Assembly: GCA_951799445.1 (NCBI GenBank)
Contig: OX637287.1
Span: forward strand, 5,394,001 to 5,458,000
Direction of reading: 5' to 3'
DNA: 64,000 nt
DNA from: Pseudisothecium myosuroides
Lineage: Eukaryota; Streptophyta; Bryopsida; Hypnales; Lembophyllaceae
Positions 10,859 to 23,430 of the stretch are shown one piece after another. Position numbers and translations under genes: made by a program. A model generated the notes under the pieces. That model worked only from the letters and a program-made list of their open reading frames with translations. It made no database searches and was not told where the DNA came from. Numbering within the stretch: position 1 is the stretch's first letter; each line of letters opens with the position of its first letter.

Positions 10859-13800
10859 TCATGCTTAAGATAGACTTTCATACAAAAAAATAAATCCAAC
10901 ATTGCAAAAAAGACAAAAGATTTTTCGGAAATTTAAATGGAAGTGTTCAATATTTGCAAGAATAGAATCCAAATTGTCCAACAACAAGATTTTAGGGAGA
11001 AGCCTATGAAAAAGAAAGGGTGGCAATTTTTCAACTTCTGAAAATTAATTTGAATAATGTACTTGAACTTTTTGGTGGCTTTTAGTTTGACAACAAGACA
11101 AAGCTAACTCTAAAGTACAGGGTTTTTTTTATTCACATTGAAGTGTAAACATTTTGAAACTCAGCAAATTTAATTCCAATTCTATAAAATTTAATTTTTT
11201 TTTTCAATTCCGATACAATATAGAGTCTATTTTTAAGAGAACAAAATCATGCCAATGGTACTGCAAACTTCAAAATCCTATGTAAAATTACTATTGTATT
11301 ATTTTAAAATACACTCATACATCAAAGTCATATGGAGGCTACAAATGCTTTGGACATTGTGACTACTGTAACTATAGGGCAGGGTCGGCACATTGATGAT
11401 GAATATTTAATTAAAGTTCCCAAAGTAGATTCAGCACTTTAAAATTTAATTTTCATAAATTCAACATCATATTCTGATCAATTCTTAATATTCAGCACTT
11501 TCCATCAAAAGTCACATTATTTGATGAGGTACATGAGGAGAAGACAAACTCTTTTATATACAATTGGGGTGGTAGGAGGTACAACAAACAATGTGGGATA
11601 TGTAAATTAGGATTACTAGGAGTTCAACCATTCATAGTTAAGTCAAAAGCAGGAATGTGGGATATGTGGGATATGAAATTAGAATCAAAAGCAGGAATGT
11701 GGGATATAAAATTAGAATTACTTTTTCCAAAAAAATTGAATTGAATTAATGTAGTAAATCAAGCTAACTTTCAACTCCAAAAATCCTTTTTAGATTTCAA
11801 GCCTCCAATCAAAAGTTATGGTAAAATTTCAAAGAGGGTTTGGAAGGGACATTTTCTTCAAACATCCCCTTTCAAATTTATTCAAAACTTTTGATTGGAG
11901 GCTTGAAATCTAAAACGAATTTTTGGAAATTAAATTTAGCTTGATTTCCTACATTAACTTAGTTCAAAGTATTTAAAAAAAAGTTATTTAACTATGCCAA
12001 AATAAGGTCTAAAATTCCACTTTGAACACAATTCCTATGTTTTGACAATGAATGGTGAAGTTTTCATCTTCAAATTATCCCATATCTTTTGAGGGTTCAT
12101 GATGGACAATGGATTTTATTATAAAACCGACCTCTTCACCTTCATTTTCACATTATGTTATTGAAAAAAATCTTTAATTTTGCCATCAACTTTTTTTTAT
12201 GGTAGATGGTCTTCGGATTTTTGGACTAACATTGGACATTTTCTTTTTTTACAACAACTTGGTCATTTAATTTTTGTTGAATTTGGCAATTTTTCATTTT
12301 CATTTTATTTTTTTCCGGCATTCATAAAAATAATTAATTTTCGCCGATCCTGCCCTATGGTTACGGTATATGGTGAATAGCCTTTGTACAACAATATTTA
12401 AGAAACAAAGGAATATGAGAGAAAGAAAACTATGAACAACATAAAAGAAATATGCCCTTGAAAGATGAAGTGCAAAAGACAAAAACAAAGGTTCACAATC
12501 CTTGCTAAGTTACAGTGATAAAATCTCACTCACTAAGGTAGACTTTGTTGCTTAGTCTACCAACCAAGTCAAACTATCATCCGTTGTTTTCACTTTCGAT
12601 TCATTTGTTTCATTTGTCTTTGGACAATAATAGTGTTCATCGTTTTAGTATTTGTTTGTTCATGTTTTTTTAATGGTCTTCAGGCCAACGTGCTTGATGA
12701 TTGTTCTTCAATGTAATTTTAGAGGGGTGATTCACATGTAGAAGGACAAACAACTTTTGTATTTGAAGAAGGTGGATTAGCTAGCCTTGTTTTTATTCTT
12801 TGGGATATTGCACATATTTAAACTTGTCTAATTAAAATTTTGGAGGACTATAGAATGGGAAATTAAAGAATAGTTTTGTGTATTTTGGTCAATTCATTTA
12901 TGGAAACAAAATAAAAAAATATTTTGGAAGATGAATATGAAGGATTTTTGGTAAAAAACTTTTTTCACGTGTTTTCAATTCATTTTCCAAGACATTGATA
13001 GCATGCACAAGTTATAGGACATATGAGTTTTTTCTAAAAATGTTGAAACTAAGACAAAACTTCACCTTTTGGAAGGGCTAGAAAAGCCTACTGTTTGAAG
13101 TTTAGGCACATTGAACTTGCAATCGGTAGGGATATTTGCTCTAATATTTTGGGACGATGTACTTGAATAAGTCAACTAAATGATCCTACAATTGGATTTG
13201 TTAAAAAAAATTATTGATGAAGGTTTTGACCTTGCTTTAGAGATGAGTATTTTGAAGCAATTTTGGGCCTTTAAACATGATGGTCAATTAGGAGTTAAAC
13301 AAGTGCACTAAATGGTTATTTTCCAATTCATTGGTGCCCGTTTCCTATTTGTTGTGGCACACTCCCTACCCGTTAACCTCTAGCCCACTGGAACATACCT
13401 CCCTATCTCGAAGTGCCTATTTCTACCGCAAATTTGGACCAATCCTTTTGCCATAGGTAGAGAACAAAATAAGAATGGTGTAAATGTAAGACTCTATCTT
13501 AGGTAAACAACAATATTAATTTATTGATAGTGGATAGTAGAAAAATTTAACAAAGAAAACAATGAATTAGAGGAGGCAACCCATTTTCGATCAAATAAGG
13601 AATTACACATTTTTGCAAGGTGGGTTTCTTCGGTGGGGAATTTTCCTATGTGCAGAAATAGAGTTCAGAAGGTTCCATAATTTTCCAGATTTTTTTTTTC
13701 AAAATATAATTACTATGAATTTTTCAGCGAAAGATTCTGTTTTTTCCAAATCGGTGATATGGGACTTGCTATTTCCGACCATGGGCTGAAAACAAAATTG

Positions 13801-14404
13801 ACAAGGGGTGGTTACAATATTGAGAGTCTTGTGGCCAATTATTATGAGCTAGAACTGCATTGGGAACCGTGCCACAATGAATCACTGTTCACGGAAAGAA
13901 AACTGTGCACATAGCCACAATGGGGGGGGTGATCAAGAATGGGTTGCCTCCCCTAATGATATGCAAGCAAAATTAAATATTAAAAAATTAAAAAATTAAA
14001 AATATCAGGTCCATCATTTGACTAGTCAGACAAAGAATGGACCTATCCAAACGGATGGCGGGGCAAGATGACTCATATTAAACGTTAGCTCCTAGGAGTG
14101 TCAGTTTTTCATATACAATTTTTTGCCAATTGGCTATAGCCAAAAGATGTTGGCTATTTTTTGTTGAAGAAATTTTCATTTTGGAGGTTCAAAATAGCCA
14201 AATTATTAATGAACTTCAAGACCATAAGCCAAATTTTACCTAGGTATCACCAAGTTTTCATATAGATATCACCAAATATCACCCAAGTATCACATGAGTA
14301 TTGAAGAAACAATTGGTTCCTTCTCAAAAATGAAAAAAAACAAAAAACACTGGCTCATAAGTTAGTCTCTCCGCCAAATAAAGACACTTGTCAGGGCACC
14401 ATCC
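10859..14404. other. AT-rich intergenic DNA without recognised genes
   Basis: About 3.5 kb of AT-rich sequence. Apart from the inverted repeat at 11744-11960, I find no gene, RNA or complete element. Open frames are short and mostly lack ATG starts. Confidence 0.5.
11744..11960. repeat. Long foldback with ~75-bp arms
   Basis: The left arm (about 11744-11820) and right arm (about 11887-11960) are imperfect reverse complements sharing 'agatttcaagcctccaatca'. The loop is about 65 bp. It is probably a degenerate MITE; no clear target duplication was found. Confidence 0.7.
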
Positions 14405-14810
14405 TGAGACCCTGATTAGCATTGGACGGGTATTCACGCCCCCGGGTATCGGAAAGCTGAGACCCTGATTAACATTGGACGGGTATGCACGTCCCCGGGT
14501 ATCAGGAAAGCTGGCCGAATTGGGAAGCCAGGCCGGAAGTCCGACGAGGCTCGGAGGAGTCGAAGCTCCGGCGGACTTCCGAGGAAGCTTGCGGGCGGGA
14601 GACTTCCGGGCGCGACTTCCGGGCGACTTCCGAGCGCCTTCCGGGCAGCCCCGCCTTTTGCCGGGCAGCCGGCGTCCCCCCCCAGTAGTCCGCGGGGAGT
14701 CCGAGGGGACTAGGGGAGGCGAGGGCGGACGTCCCGGGGTTTGAGGAGCTGCTCCGCTTGCGCACGAGCCAAGCCAGGCCGGAGCATCATCGCATCATCG
14801 CAGCGTGGCC
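14405..14810. repeat. GC-rich block with a 53-bp direct repeat and short tandem motifs
   Basis: A unit beginning tgagaccctgatta occurs at 14405 and again at 14458, both followed by cattggacgggtat and cccgggtatc. From about 14540 to 14660 the motif acttccgggcg recurs in several variants. This GC-rich patch sits immediately before the 5' edge of the duplicated PHD-homeodomain segment and is absent upstream of the second copy. It may act as a promoter CpG-rich region or be a local insertion. Its open frames on both strands are products of the GC content. Confidence 0.6.
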
Positions 14811-14976
14811 CTATTTGCAATCACTCGCGCCGTCTCCTCTGTTTTGCACTGTTCCTTTGTTGCCGCTTCTTCGCCTCCCCCTCTCCGACTCGACTGCTGC
14901 GCCAGAGGTCGATCGATACCTTAACGGAACTTACAGCGCCGGCGGAAGCGGAAGCGGAAGCAGAATCAGCTCAGCG

Positions 14977-15003
14977 ATGGAGGTGGAGTTGGAGCGGCGA
15001 TGA
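14977..15003 (+). promoter_or_regulatory. Upstream ORF in the 5' leader of copy A
   Basis: An 8-codon uORF (MEVELERR, stop TGA 15001-15003) ends 40 nt before the main ATG at 15044. The paralogous leader keeps a 6-codon version (MDLERR) with the same 40-nt spacing. Its position suggests it could reduce translation of the main frame; that is inference. Confidence 0.55.
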
Positions 15004-15043
15004 GAGGGGCGGCGTGCGCAATTTGGTGACGGGAAGCTTCGAG

Positions 15044-18000
15044 ATGGTGCCTTCAGGAGTTCACGATACCGCCCCCGCCCCTCCTGCCAGTAGCGATCGC
15101 AAGACGCTGCGATCGCGAGCTCGCGAGATGAGGCGGTCCGAGCGAGGTGATAGCGACGCGCCGTCGTCGTCGCCGGACGGGGGAGGTGTGGAGGCGGAGG
15201 CGGAGGCGGCGGGGCGGCAGGAGCAGAGGCGGAGGCGACGTCGGTCGCGGAAGAGTAATGACCAGGCCGACGTGGTGCTGGACAATCAAACGCGGATCAA
15301 GCGGCGGGTGAAGAACTTGCTGATAAAAATGCGCGTGGACCAGAACCTGCTGGATGCGTATTTGGGCGAGGGTTGGAAGGGGCAGAGGTGCGGGGTTCTG
15401 ACTACTAGGTTTTGGGAAGAAGGTTTGCGGGATTGGTGTCGTGATGGTTAGCTTAATCTGGACGGTTCGAATGAAACTTGGTTGAGAGGGAACTGAATTT
15501 CGTCAACTGTGCGTATTTGTAGCTTGTATTGTCTAGTTTGCGGTCGCTTTGGTTAATTTGTCTTCCCTCTGTCTCTCGTTTCTCAATTGCCTTTTCAAAT
15601 CTCCACTTGGTGATGGTCTGTTCACATCGGAATTGGGGAAATGGCATGTGAAGTCGCGAGAAGATCAGGCCGGAGCAAGAACTGCAGCGTGCGGAGGCGC
15701 GGATCCTGCATTCGAAGTTGGCCGTTCGGGAGGCTCTGCATGAATTGGATGATTTGGGATTAGAAGGTTCTCTTGAGAATGCATTTGATGCGGAGGGCCG
15801 TATTTATCACGAAGAGGTACATTCAAACAGCTACCAGTCCAGGTTTAGGAGTCCAATGTGGGCATATCTGAGGGAATTCGAACAGTGAGCAGAAATCTCC
15901 GGCTCAGTTGATCTCCGACAGTTTTAGGGTTTGTGTGTGCATGGCAGCTTCAGAGGAAATACTGTAGTTTATTGGCAATGTCATTCAATTCCGTCGTACT
16001 TCTACTGTATAATGTTGATTTAGTTCTTGCTGGGGAATTTTCGAGCTGTTTTCGAGTCCCCAGGCTTGTCTCGGTGGCTTAATTGCATCACACCACTCAA
16101 TTGTAGTGCTGTTGCGACATTGGATGCAGATATTTTGTGCCAAGTGCAAATCTGAAGAAGCCCTTCTTGATAATGACATCATCTTGTGCGACGGGGCTTG
16201 CAACAGAGGCTTCCATCAGTACTGCTTAGATCCACCTTTAGAAACGATTAACAGTAAGAGCAACTGCTGCAATCTCCGTCATGGTAGTTATTTACACAAA
16301 TCGTTCTCTTTTCAAAGGCGGAGGAGGAAAGATTTGCACGTTGCATGCAATGTAACTAATATCGAATTGGGATTTGCAGTTCCTCCTGGAGACGAAGGGT
16401 GGTTGTGTCCAGTATGTGAGTGCAAGATGGAGTGTGTTGAAGCGATTAATTCATACCTGCACACCAGTTTTGAGGTGGAAAACAGCTGGGAGGTGAGTGC
16501 TCTGCGTTGCATACATTTCAATTCACTAGATGCCGATTTTGGTTGCTGTATGGTTGCGGAAGCTGTCTGTTATCTTAAAAGCCTTCGAATGTAGAGGTTG
16601 GTTGGAGGATTACTTTCCGACAGATGTTTACTTCTCTCGAATAGGCCTTCCGATGTGCTTGAGTGAGTACATCCCCATTGGTCCTTGGACATTCGGTTCT
16701 TTTGTGATGAACTGCGAACTGTTTTTCGGCGCTCGCAGGTGTTCTTCTCGAAGGAAGCTGTTGTAGCTGCAGGTGGTGGACCTCAAGACGGGGCAGAGGG
16801 TGATCTTCCTTCGTCAGACTCAGAAGATGATGACTTCGATCCCGAAGGTATGGAGATGCGTGCCAAAAGTGAAAGTGAAGGCGAAAGTAGTGAAGGTGAC
16901 AGTGGTGAAGGTGAAAGTAGTGAAGGTGACGAAGATAGGGAGGATGGAGAGAATGGTAACGCAGGAGATGAGGCCTCTGCGAGTGACAAAGACGAACAAG
17001 ATCCAAATGACAAAATCAATGTAAGGAGACTTGCTAAAGAAGAGAAGCGTAGTATGAGCAGCGAGGAAGGAAGTGGAGATTCCCTGGTTTCCGGCAGTGA
17101 TGACTCGGACATCTCTCTTGTCGATGAGTTCAATGATGGGAAAGGGAATTTAGGTTTAAGACACGGAGGCTCACAAGCAGAATTATCTATATCCGACGAG
17201 GAAGCTATTGTGATAGGAGGGAAGAGACAACGGAAAGCTGTGGACTACAAGAGGTTACATGATGTAAGTATTGAAATAAATTGTTCGGTCATGTCATCCT
17301 TTGCGTATTGAAGGTCATCTGACGAGAAAGCTGCACAGCGAATTCGGAGTGAAACCTTATTCTGTATGGATTTTATGAGCCTCGATAATGTGCTTCTAGG
17401 GCTTCCTTTTGTGGTCGCCGTTGGACACGAATTAGGAAACTTTTGTCGGTCTGTATGAGGACAAAAGTGCAAAGTTTTTGATTTAGGGCTTCTCTGCGGC
17501 TGCTTTTTAATTCTTAAAGAAGTTTGGCATCTTTGTCTTGCAATTAGTTCTGCTTGTGTGTTAATTTGTGCTCAGTGCCCTATCGCTTTGAGTTTTCTGA
17601 TCACATATCTTGGTCTTGGCGCAGGAAGCGTTTGGAAACGCGGAGATTGATGATGACAAAAGCATTTCTGAGGACGAGGATTGGGGCCCACAACGTCGTC
17701 GAAGAAGAACCACCTCTGATGACCCAATTAAGCCCAGACCTCCTCGGGTTCGACGCAGAAGAGCCCCCAGTGGAGATGCTTTAAATGGGGTTGACGCACA
17801 AGGTGAAGGAGCTGCTGAAATTCCTGGAGAAAAGCAAGGTGAAGGAGCTGCCGAAATTCCTGGAGAAAAGCAAGGTGAAGGAGCTGCTGAAATTCCTGGA
17901 GATAAGCAAGGTGAAGGAGCTGCCGAAATTCCTGGAGAAAAGCGAGCTTGGAGACGGTTACCAGATTCTGCGGTAGAGGTATGTCTTGAGTTGGACAGAT

Positions 18001-19022
18001 TATTGCAGGGGAGGTTCGTTTTTGGTGACATGATTGTCAGAAATACATTTAGTTTGAACTTATCCTAACACTGTGAGACCTTTACTTTTTGCTACGGCAG
18101 TTGAATACACGGCAGTCGTTTCGTCGCTTTGAATCTATTAGGCGATAATTGTGCATTATATCCATGGCTGACCTCATATTGCATTGATCGCAGGCGTTAC
18201 GACTTGTTGTGGCAGTAAATTCGCTGCCCTCCAAATCTCGTAAAGAGGAGTTGGCAACGCAGCTTGGTTTGAGCTTTGCCCAGGTGAGTGTATCCAGGGT
18301 CGCTGTTTCTTACGAGGACTCTGTCCCGATCAATGGAATTTGGTTTGGATGGTCAGCTATCTTTGCAAGCAGAATGAAGTTGCTGTTCTCTTTTTCTTCC
18401 TGAAAATTGGAATCTTTTACAGGTTCATGGATGGTTTAAGAATCAGCGGCATCAAGCTCTTAGAAAAGGGTTGGTATCCTATAAGCGACCGCATCTGTTT
18501 GCATCAAGCTCGAAGGGTGCGAATGGTATAAAGACTCTTTCCTCTGAGCAGGTGGGTCCCATGGAGTCAACGTTTCTAAACGACGGCAATTTAAACGCAG
18601 TATTCACTGAGAATTTGGATGAGGTGCAAGTTTCGACCGCTGGAGCTCAAAACGACAGCAATTCTAACGCAGATTTGGCGGGGACATTGGATGAGGTGCA
18701 AGCTTCGACTGCTGGAGCTCAAAACGAGAGCAATTCTAACGCAGATTTAGCGGAGAAATTGGATGAGGTGCAAGCTCCAACTGCGGGAGCTCAAAACGAC
18801 AGCAATTCTATCGCAGATTTAGCGGGGAAATCGGATGAGGTGCAAGCTTCGACTGCTGGAGCTGAGAACGACAGCAATTCTAACGCTGATTTAGCGGGGA
18901 AATTGGATGAGGTGCAAGCTTCGACTGCTGGAGCTGAAAACGACAGCACTTCTAACGCAGATTTAGCGGAGAAATTGGATGTGGTGCAAGCTTCGATTGT
19001 TGGAGGTCATGCAAATCCTTGA
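15044..19022 (+). CDS. HAT3.1: PHD-finger homeodomain protein (HAT3.1/PRHA type), copy A
   Basis: Nuclear DNA- and chromatin-binding transcription factor family. Exons: 15044-15387, 15654-15816, 16130-16253, 16380-16492, 16739-17263, 17625-17978, 18194-18283, 18423-19022; GT-AG, phases consistent, 770 aa. An Arg-rich N-terminal region is followed by the family block around EGWKG. The PHD finger has all C4HC3 ligands: C172, C175, C189, C193, H198, C201, C220, C223. A Ser/Asp/Glu-rich linker fills about 265-420. The homeodomain (about 529-587) spans exons 6-8, with recognition-helix core WFKNQR at 575-580. Oddities: four tandem 12-aa units (482-529) precede the homeodomain, where copy B has one. 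The tail is five 24-aa repeats, then a frameshifted end. The 68-residue tail of copy B is lost by a +1 base near 18990; its frame stays open to 19197. Start chosen at the first ATG of the conserved frame. Confidence 0.9.
17799..17942 (+). repeat. In-frame minisatellite, 4 x 36 bp, in exon 6 of copy A
   Basis: Four consecutive 36-bp units encode [12 protein letters not shown] (one has D for the second E). The paralogous exon 38316-38561 has a single unit; the exon lengths (354 versus 246 bp) differ by exactly three units. The repeat lies directly N-terminal to the homeodomain. Confidence 0.95.
18615..18998 (+). repeat. In-frame minisatellite, 5 x 72 bp plus a partial unit, in the last exon of copy A
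   Basis: The motif ttggat starts units at 18615, 18687, 18759, 18831, 18903 and 18975, exactly 72 bp apart. Each encodes 24 residues of the pattern LDEVQ-ASTAGAQ-NDSNSNADLAGK. Copy B has this region once, with one base fewer after GTGCAA. The ASTAGAQ part therefore comes from reading the copy-B-like DNA (LRLLELK) in a shifted frame. Confidence 0.92.
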
Positions 19023-19197
19023 AGGATTCTCGAGGAGTGTGACTGCCGAGGATGATGACCACCGAAGTGGTGAACTGGACAACAATTTTGGAAATGGAGG
19101 AATTGGACTTCCTGCAAATGGGAGGCGCATTGTCTATATTCCAGTGGCTGAGGTTAGGGAACGGCCAGCTGTGAGTGCGCGAACTAGTGCTTGCTGA
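19023..19197 (+). pseudogene. Out-of-frame remnant of the original C-terminus of copy A
   Basis: This segment still encodes, in the +1-shifted frame, the same tail found in copy B (for example [14 protein letters not shown] and [15 protein letters not shown]) and ends at the equivalent stop. In copy A the reading frame stops at 19020-19022 before it. A sequencing error, or a small intron I did not detect, would restore it. Confidence 0.7.
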
Positions 19198-19418
19198 GAG
19201 AAAATGATGATCGAACTTTAGTCTGCCTCTTGGTGTGGACTTCTCTTTATCGATTCTTTGTAGAATATACTTAGCAATTTAGGTAATGATGGAAGATTCT
19301 CTCTTGCCTTATGGACGAACTGCTTTACACTATTCCTTATATCTCACGTATGATGCGCACAAATTTTTTGAACTTGATTCCACTTCCCTTTTCTGTAGTT
19401 CAGTTTTGGAACGTGTTT

Positions 19419-20968
19419 TAAGGAGCAGCACCTTCAGTCGACAATAGAAGCGTTTCAGTGTCTTTTGTGTTCCTGTGTAGTGGAATTTTTGTTCAAATAG
19501 ATTAGCAAATTCGTCTGAAATATGTTGCTATGTTGCTAGTAGGATCTGAATTTTCTGGTACTTTGGAAGATTATGATATAAAATTCTTCGAAATCAACAT
19601 TCTATAGCCCCCCACAATGGGTTATAGACTCATTAACAACACATTTGGAACCTTGAAGCAATTGAGTGATGCATGAAAAGAAGCATGAAAAGAAGCCACT
19701 CTACTAATGTATGCAAGTCCTGAATAGGAGACCTTGTGGTTTCACATGTGGATTTGGTTTGTGATAAATATATGTTTGTTTTAGGTACTAGTTGCTTTTT
19801 GGTGTTGCTATTTGACTTGAGAAACAATCTTTTGAGTCTTATCAATGTGGTGTATCTAAGAATAAGGTGCCAAAAAATGGGTGTTGGATGACTTTCAAGA
19901 GATTGTAGAAATGAAGAATGTACCTATTAATCTATAAATCCGTGAATTAGATCACTTTCAGTAAAGTACCTTTGAAATAGGTCTTACCTTTTTAGGATTA
20001 AATAAAAATTATTTTTATGAAATCTTGTCATCAATTGAAAAAGAGTTTCAATACTCTTCAACATGCATTAGTTGGACACTATATGATTAAGTTTTTGGTC
20101 CATATGTAGGTGTTGCATTTTGGATAGGATTGATTATGGGTGTATATGATGAAGCCTCTTGAAAATAGTACCCCTTGTAGAGAGCATAACCTTGAAAGGA
20201 TAGTCCCATAACTCCAAAGTTAATTGTTTAAATTCCTATCATTCTATATGTTCCCATTTTGAGATTGTTTACACTTGAAACTTTTATCATTAATTGTAAG
20301 AGATGAATACATATGATTGCTTTTCTTAACCCCTAAGCATCCAAGTGATCATTTTTTAGTCGTTGCCTAACTTTGGGCAACATTTTTGGATAGAAAAAGG
20401 CTTTTTTTCATCTTTTTTTATGCAAACTAGATTAGGTTGTCTTTCAATTTATATATTCAAAACTAACTGCTACGGTCAAACAAAAATTATAAGGGAAATG
20501 GTACAAAGTATTTAGAACTTGCCTAGTTTTGAAAATTTTATTATTTGGAGAAAGTGTTGATGTTTTCATTACTAGATCTTAAACATTTTTTCATAAATCA
20601 ATAGAATTATAATTTTGACCAATAAAAAAAAAATTCAAATGCTAAAGATAGAAATTATATTTTTCATAAATTTTTGAAGTTATATCTTAATAATTCATTT
20701 GAAGAGAATCTAAAATGTTTTTATAATTTTGACTGTACTAATACTTTCTACTTTTTGAGCTTCACATCACTTTTTTTGATGCAAACTTCAAAAAAGTTAT
20801 AAAAGTTATATTTTATAACACATTTGTGTTTTATTTAAACCCCTTGGGCTTTTAGGTTTGAAGTTTTAAAATTTTCACATTTTTTTTGTAAAAATTTGAA
20901 ATTGTTGTGAAGTTTTAAGAAAACATGAAGAAAATTCATGTGAAGTATAAAATATTTTCAAAGAGTCT
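19419..20968. other. AT-rich intergenic DNA
   Basis: No gene or complete element was recognised between the duplicated segment and the inverted-repeat element at 20969. Open frames are short. Confidence 0.45.
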
Positions 20969-21195
20969 CATTAGAGGAGATCTGGGACTCTGGAAGACCG
21001 TTTCAGGGTTGTTCCCAATGTTGGGAACCAGCCCCTGCTGTCTAGAAAAAAAATTATTAAATTTTTTTTTTTTTAAATGACGCGGCAGTCGCTTGACCAC
21101 GTTGGACTGGCCATGCGGCAGCATTTCAGCAGTCCTGCAGAGTTTCCACAGTCCGAGAACTCGCGGGCTCTTAGAAGCCCAAATCTCCTCTAATG
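20969..21195. mobile_element. 227-bp inverted-repeat element (CATTAGAG family)
   Basis: Ends are CATTAGAGGAGATCTGGG and its near-complement CCCAAATCTCCTCTAATG. The interior contains GC-rich segments (gtttccacagtccgagaac) shared with the element at 62836-63096. The element is non-coding. No target duplication is clear, so the superfamily is not assigned. Confidence 0.7.
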
Positions 21196-21970
21196 AAAAA
21201 TTTCTCTCTAGTTGTATTCTATAGTATAGAATATCATGTAAAAAAAATATTTATTGTGTCTTTTTGTAATAAGACACCAAGAAACTATGGTTGTAGACTC
21301 AAAGTTCAAATAGCAATAAAGTATTCAATTTTAAGAATCTTGTACATTTTCAAGTTGAAGTAGAAACTAGACTTTGTTAACTTCATTTCACAAGTTCAAC
21401 CTAAAGTTAAAAAAGATCATTCTTTTGGTTAAAATTGACATCAACAACAACAATTAAGCATTTTTTTAATGTAGAATAGTCAAAATTGATACCACAATGA
21501 TGGAATATACAATTCTATTCTCTAAAAATGCAATCAAGTAATTCCCTTAAAAAAATTTGGATGAAAAACTATTTTTTCCATCTTCTAGGCCTCCTTGAAA
21601 TCTTCCAAAGGATACAAAACATCTTTTCAGATTTTCATAATATTTGTGTTTTATAGATTATATTTATTGTGAGCTTTCTAGGTGTGTTTTGGGATCTTGA
21701 TATTAAAAAATTATTTTTATATATGAAAATATATAGGCCATTTGTTGAATCATAAATGCCTTTTGCTACTATAGAGTGAGGCTTCTCTATTGAAATCACC
21801 ATACAATTGTTTGGCAAGAAAATACAAATTTATCCTATGTCTATTATTTGTCCTATAGAGAGAATGTTTCTAGAGAGGCCAAGGACATAATGAAACTCTT
21901 TGAAGGATTTTTTTCACTAGTATTATGTAGGGTTGTAGGGCCATATGAATTGAGTTTGTTTTTGTAATGC
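21196..21970. other. AT-rich intergenic DNA
   Basis: No gene or repeat end was recognised in this stretch of about 775 bp. Confidence 0.4.
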
Positions 21971-23076
21971 AAACTGGGAAGTGCCAACCAATTTGATAGA
22001 AAACTAACAACCGTCTATTGTTTTGGGTAGCAATATACATGATTTGAGAATTTTAACAAGTTCTTGTACTTGCTTCAATAGATGGCATTTCCATTTTGTT
22101 GGTTTGGGTACTGTGCATTGTGAATTTAAAAAAAATAGATTTACCTGGAAAACTCACTTATGTGGCATAGCTTTAAACATGGTCATTGCATTTACTTTTG
22201 AAATCTTTTAGAATCTTTTAGAATCTCTAAAGTATTTTGGAATCTTGAGAAAATATTTTAGAATTTTCTTCAAAGTTTGAATAAAGAGGTTGAATTCTAA
22301 TCAAATTCAAATTTCATTCAAATAAATAAATCTAATGAAAATTCAACCTCTGATTCAACTTTGAAGAAAATTCTATTTTGATTTAAATTAAAATTCTAAT
22401 TGAATCCCAATTGAAATTTCTACAAAATATAAATTAATTAGAATTCAAACTTATAATTGGTAAATAGTGTTGGCTACACTAATTGTCAACAATAACACTA
22501 ATTGTGATTTGCAAGGTTAGTGTTAGAACATTATTTACCCATTCTAACACTATTTTAGCTCTATAGTAAAATTTAGTCATTTCAACATTTTTACGAGAGT
22601 GCATTTAGTGTTAGATGGGAACAAAATATAGAAGTTGGAATGGTGGGAAAAAAGCGATGTATGAAATGTTGAAATAAGCAATGAAATGCTGAATTAGACA
22701 ATGAGATGCTAAAATGCTAAAATAAATAATGAAATGCTGCATTGCTGAATTGCTGAAATAGACAATGAAATGTTGAAATGCTGAAATTTTTCATAGTGTA
22801 TGTATAAGTTGCTAAAAAAAATGTGGCTGTAAAAAAAAAGTGGCGACCAAAAAAAAAACTATTTTTCAGAGGAAATAAAGGAGAGAAAGACACATCCAAT
22901 AGTGTCTGACTGCGGGAGGCAAAAATTACAGTTTCCAAGGGAAGGGCCAGAGTTTGACGGCGAGAGTTAAGTGCCCCTACACTATTTACACATAAGTTGG
23001 AAAATAGAATTGGGGGTAAAAAACAGGGAACATCACTAATTATCACCCAACACTATTTACCAATTTTAGTGTAGTG
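21971..23076. mobile_element. Degenerate CACTA-like element with subterminal repeats
   Basis: The left part (about 21971-22330) is homologous in reverse orientation to the right part of 29041-30287, including 'tgcttcaatagatg' and a gaatctttta-rich tract. The right end is the complement of CACTACACTAAAATTGG. The motif ttggtaaatagtgttgg occurs inverted near both inner ends (22458 and 23046). The left CACTA terminus is mutated. An internal degenerate repeat of 'aatgaaatgctgaa' fills 22650-22790. No transposase is present. Confidence 0.45.
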
Positions 23077-23430
23077 AGTTTCAAATTTTTTTGGTTGCTT
23101 TATACTAATATTACATGTCTACTAAACAAAATAGTGAAGTTAGGTTGCTCTATACTAATTTCTCAACATTTTATACTATATAAATATTTACTGTTATTGT
23201 ACAAGAATGCACTACTTTTGAATTAGGTATTGTTGTAACTAGGAATTATGAACCTCCATGTAATGCAATGTCGCACCCCCTAAGTGCAAGAATGTCTAAT
23301 TCAGTATCAAATGGAAATATTTATAGAAGTATTTGTTGACTTTGATGGCTTGTGAAGTAACTTTCTTGAGGTAAGGCAACCTAATTGTTCATGCAACCTA
23401 ATTTCATTATTTTATATAGAGCACTTTTAA

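Larger units (their letters stand above)
14815..19418 (+). repeat. Segmental duplication, copy A
   Basis: Collinear with 35427-39643 in direct orientation. Homology starts near 'caatcactcgcg' and ends near 'ttggaacgtgtt'. It covers the 5' UTR, all exons and introns, and the proximal 3' region of a PHD-homeodomain gene. Sequence outside these limits differs between the copies. Confidence 0.92.

Noticed and set aside
14475..14765. Long open frames on both strands in the GC-rich block before copy A
   Set aside because: They are explained by high GC and the direct repeat, lack good ATG starts, and show no family motif.
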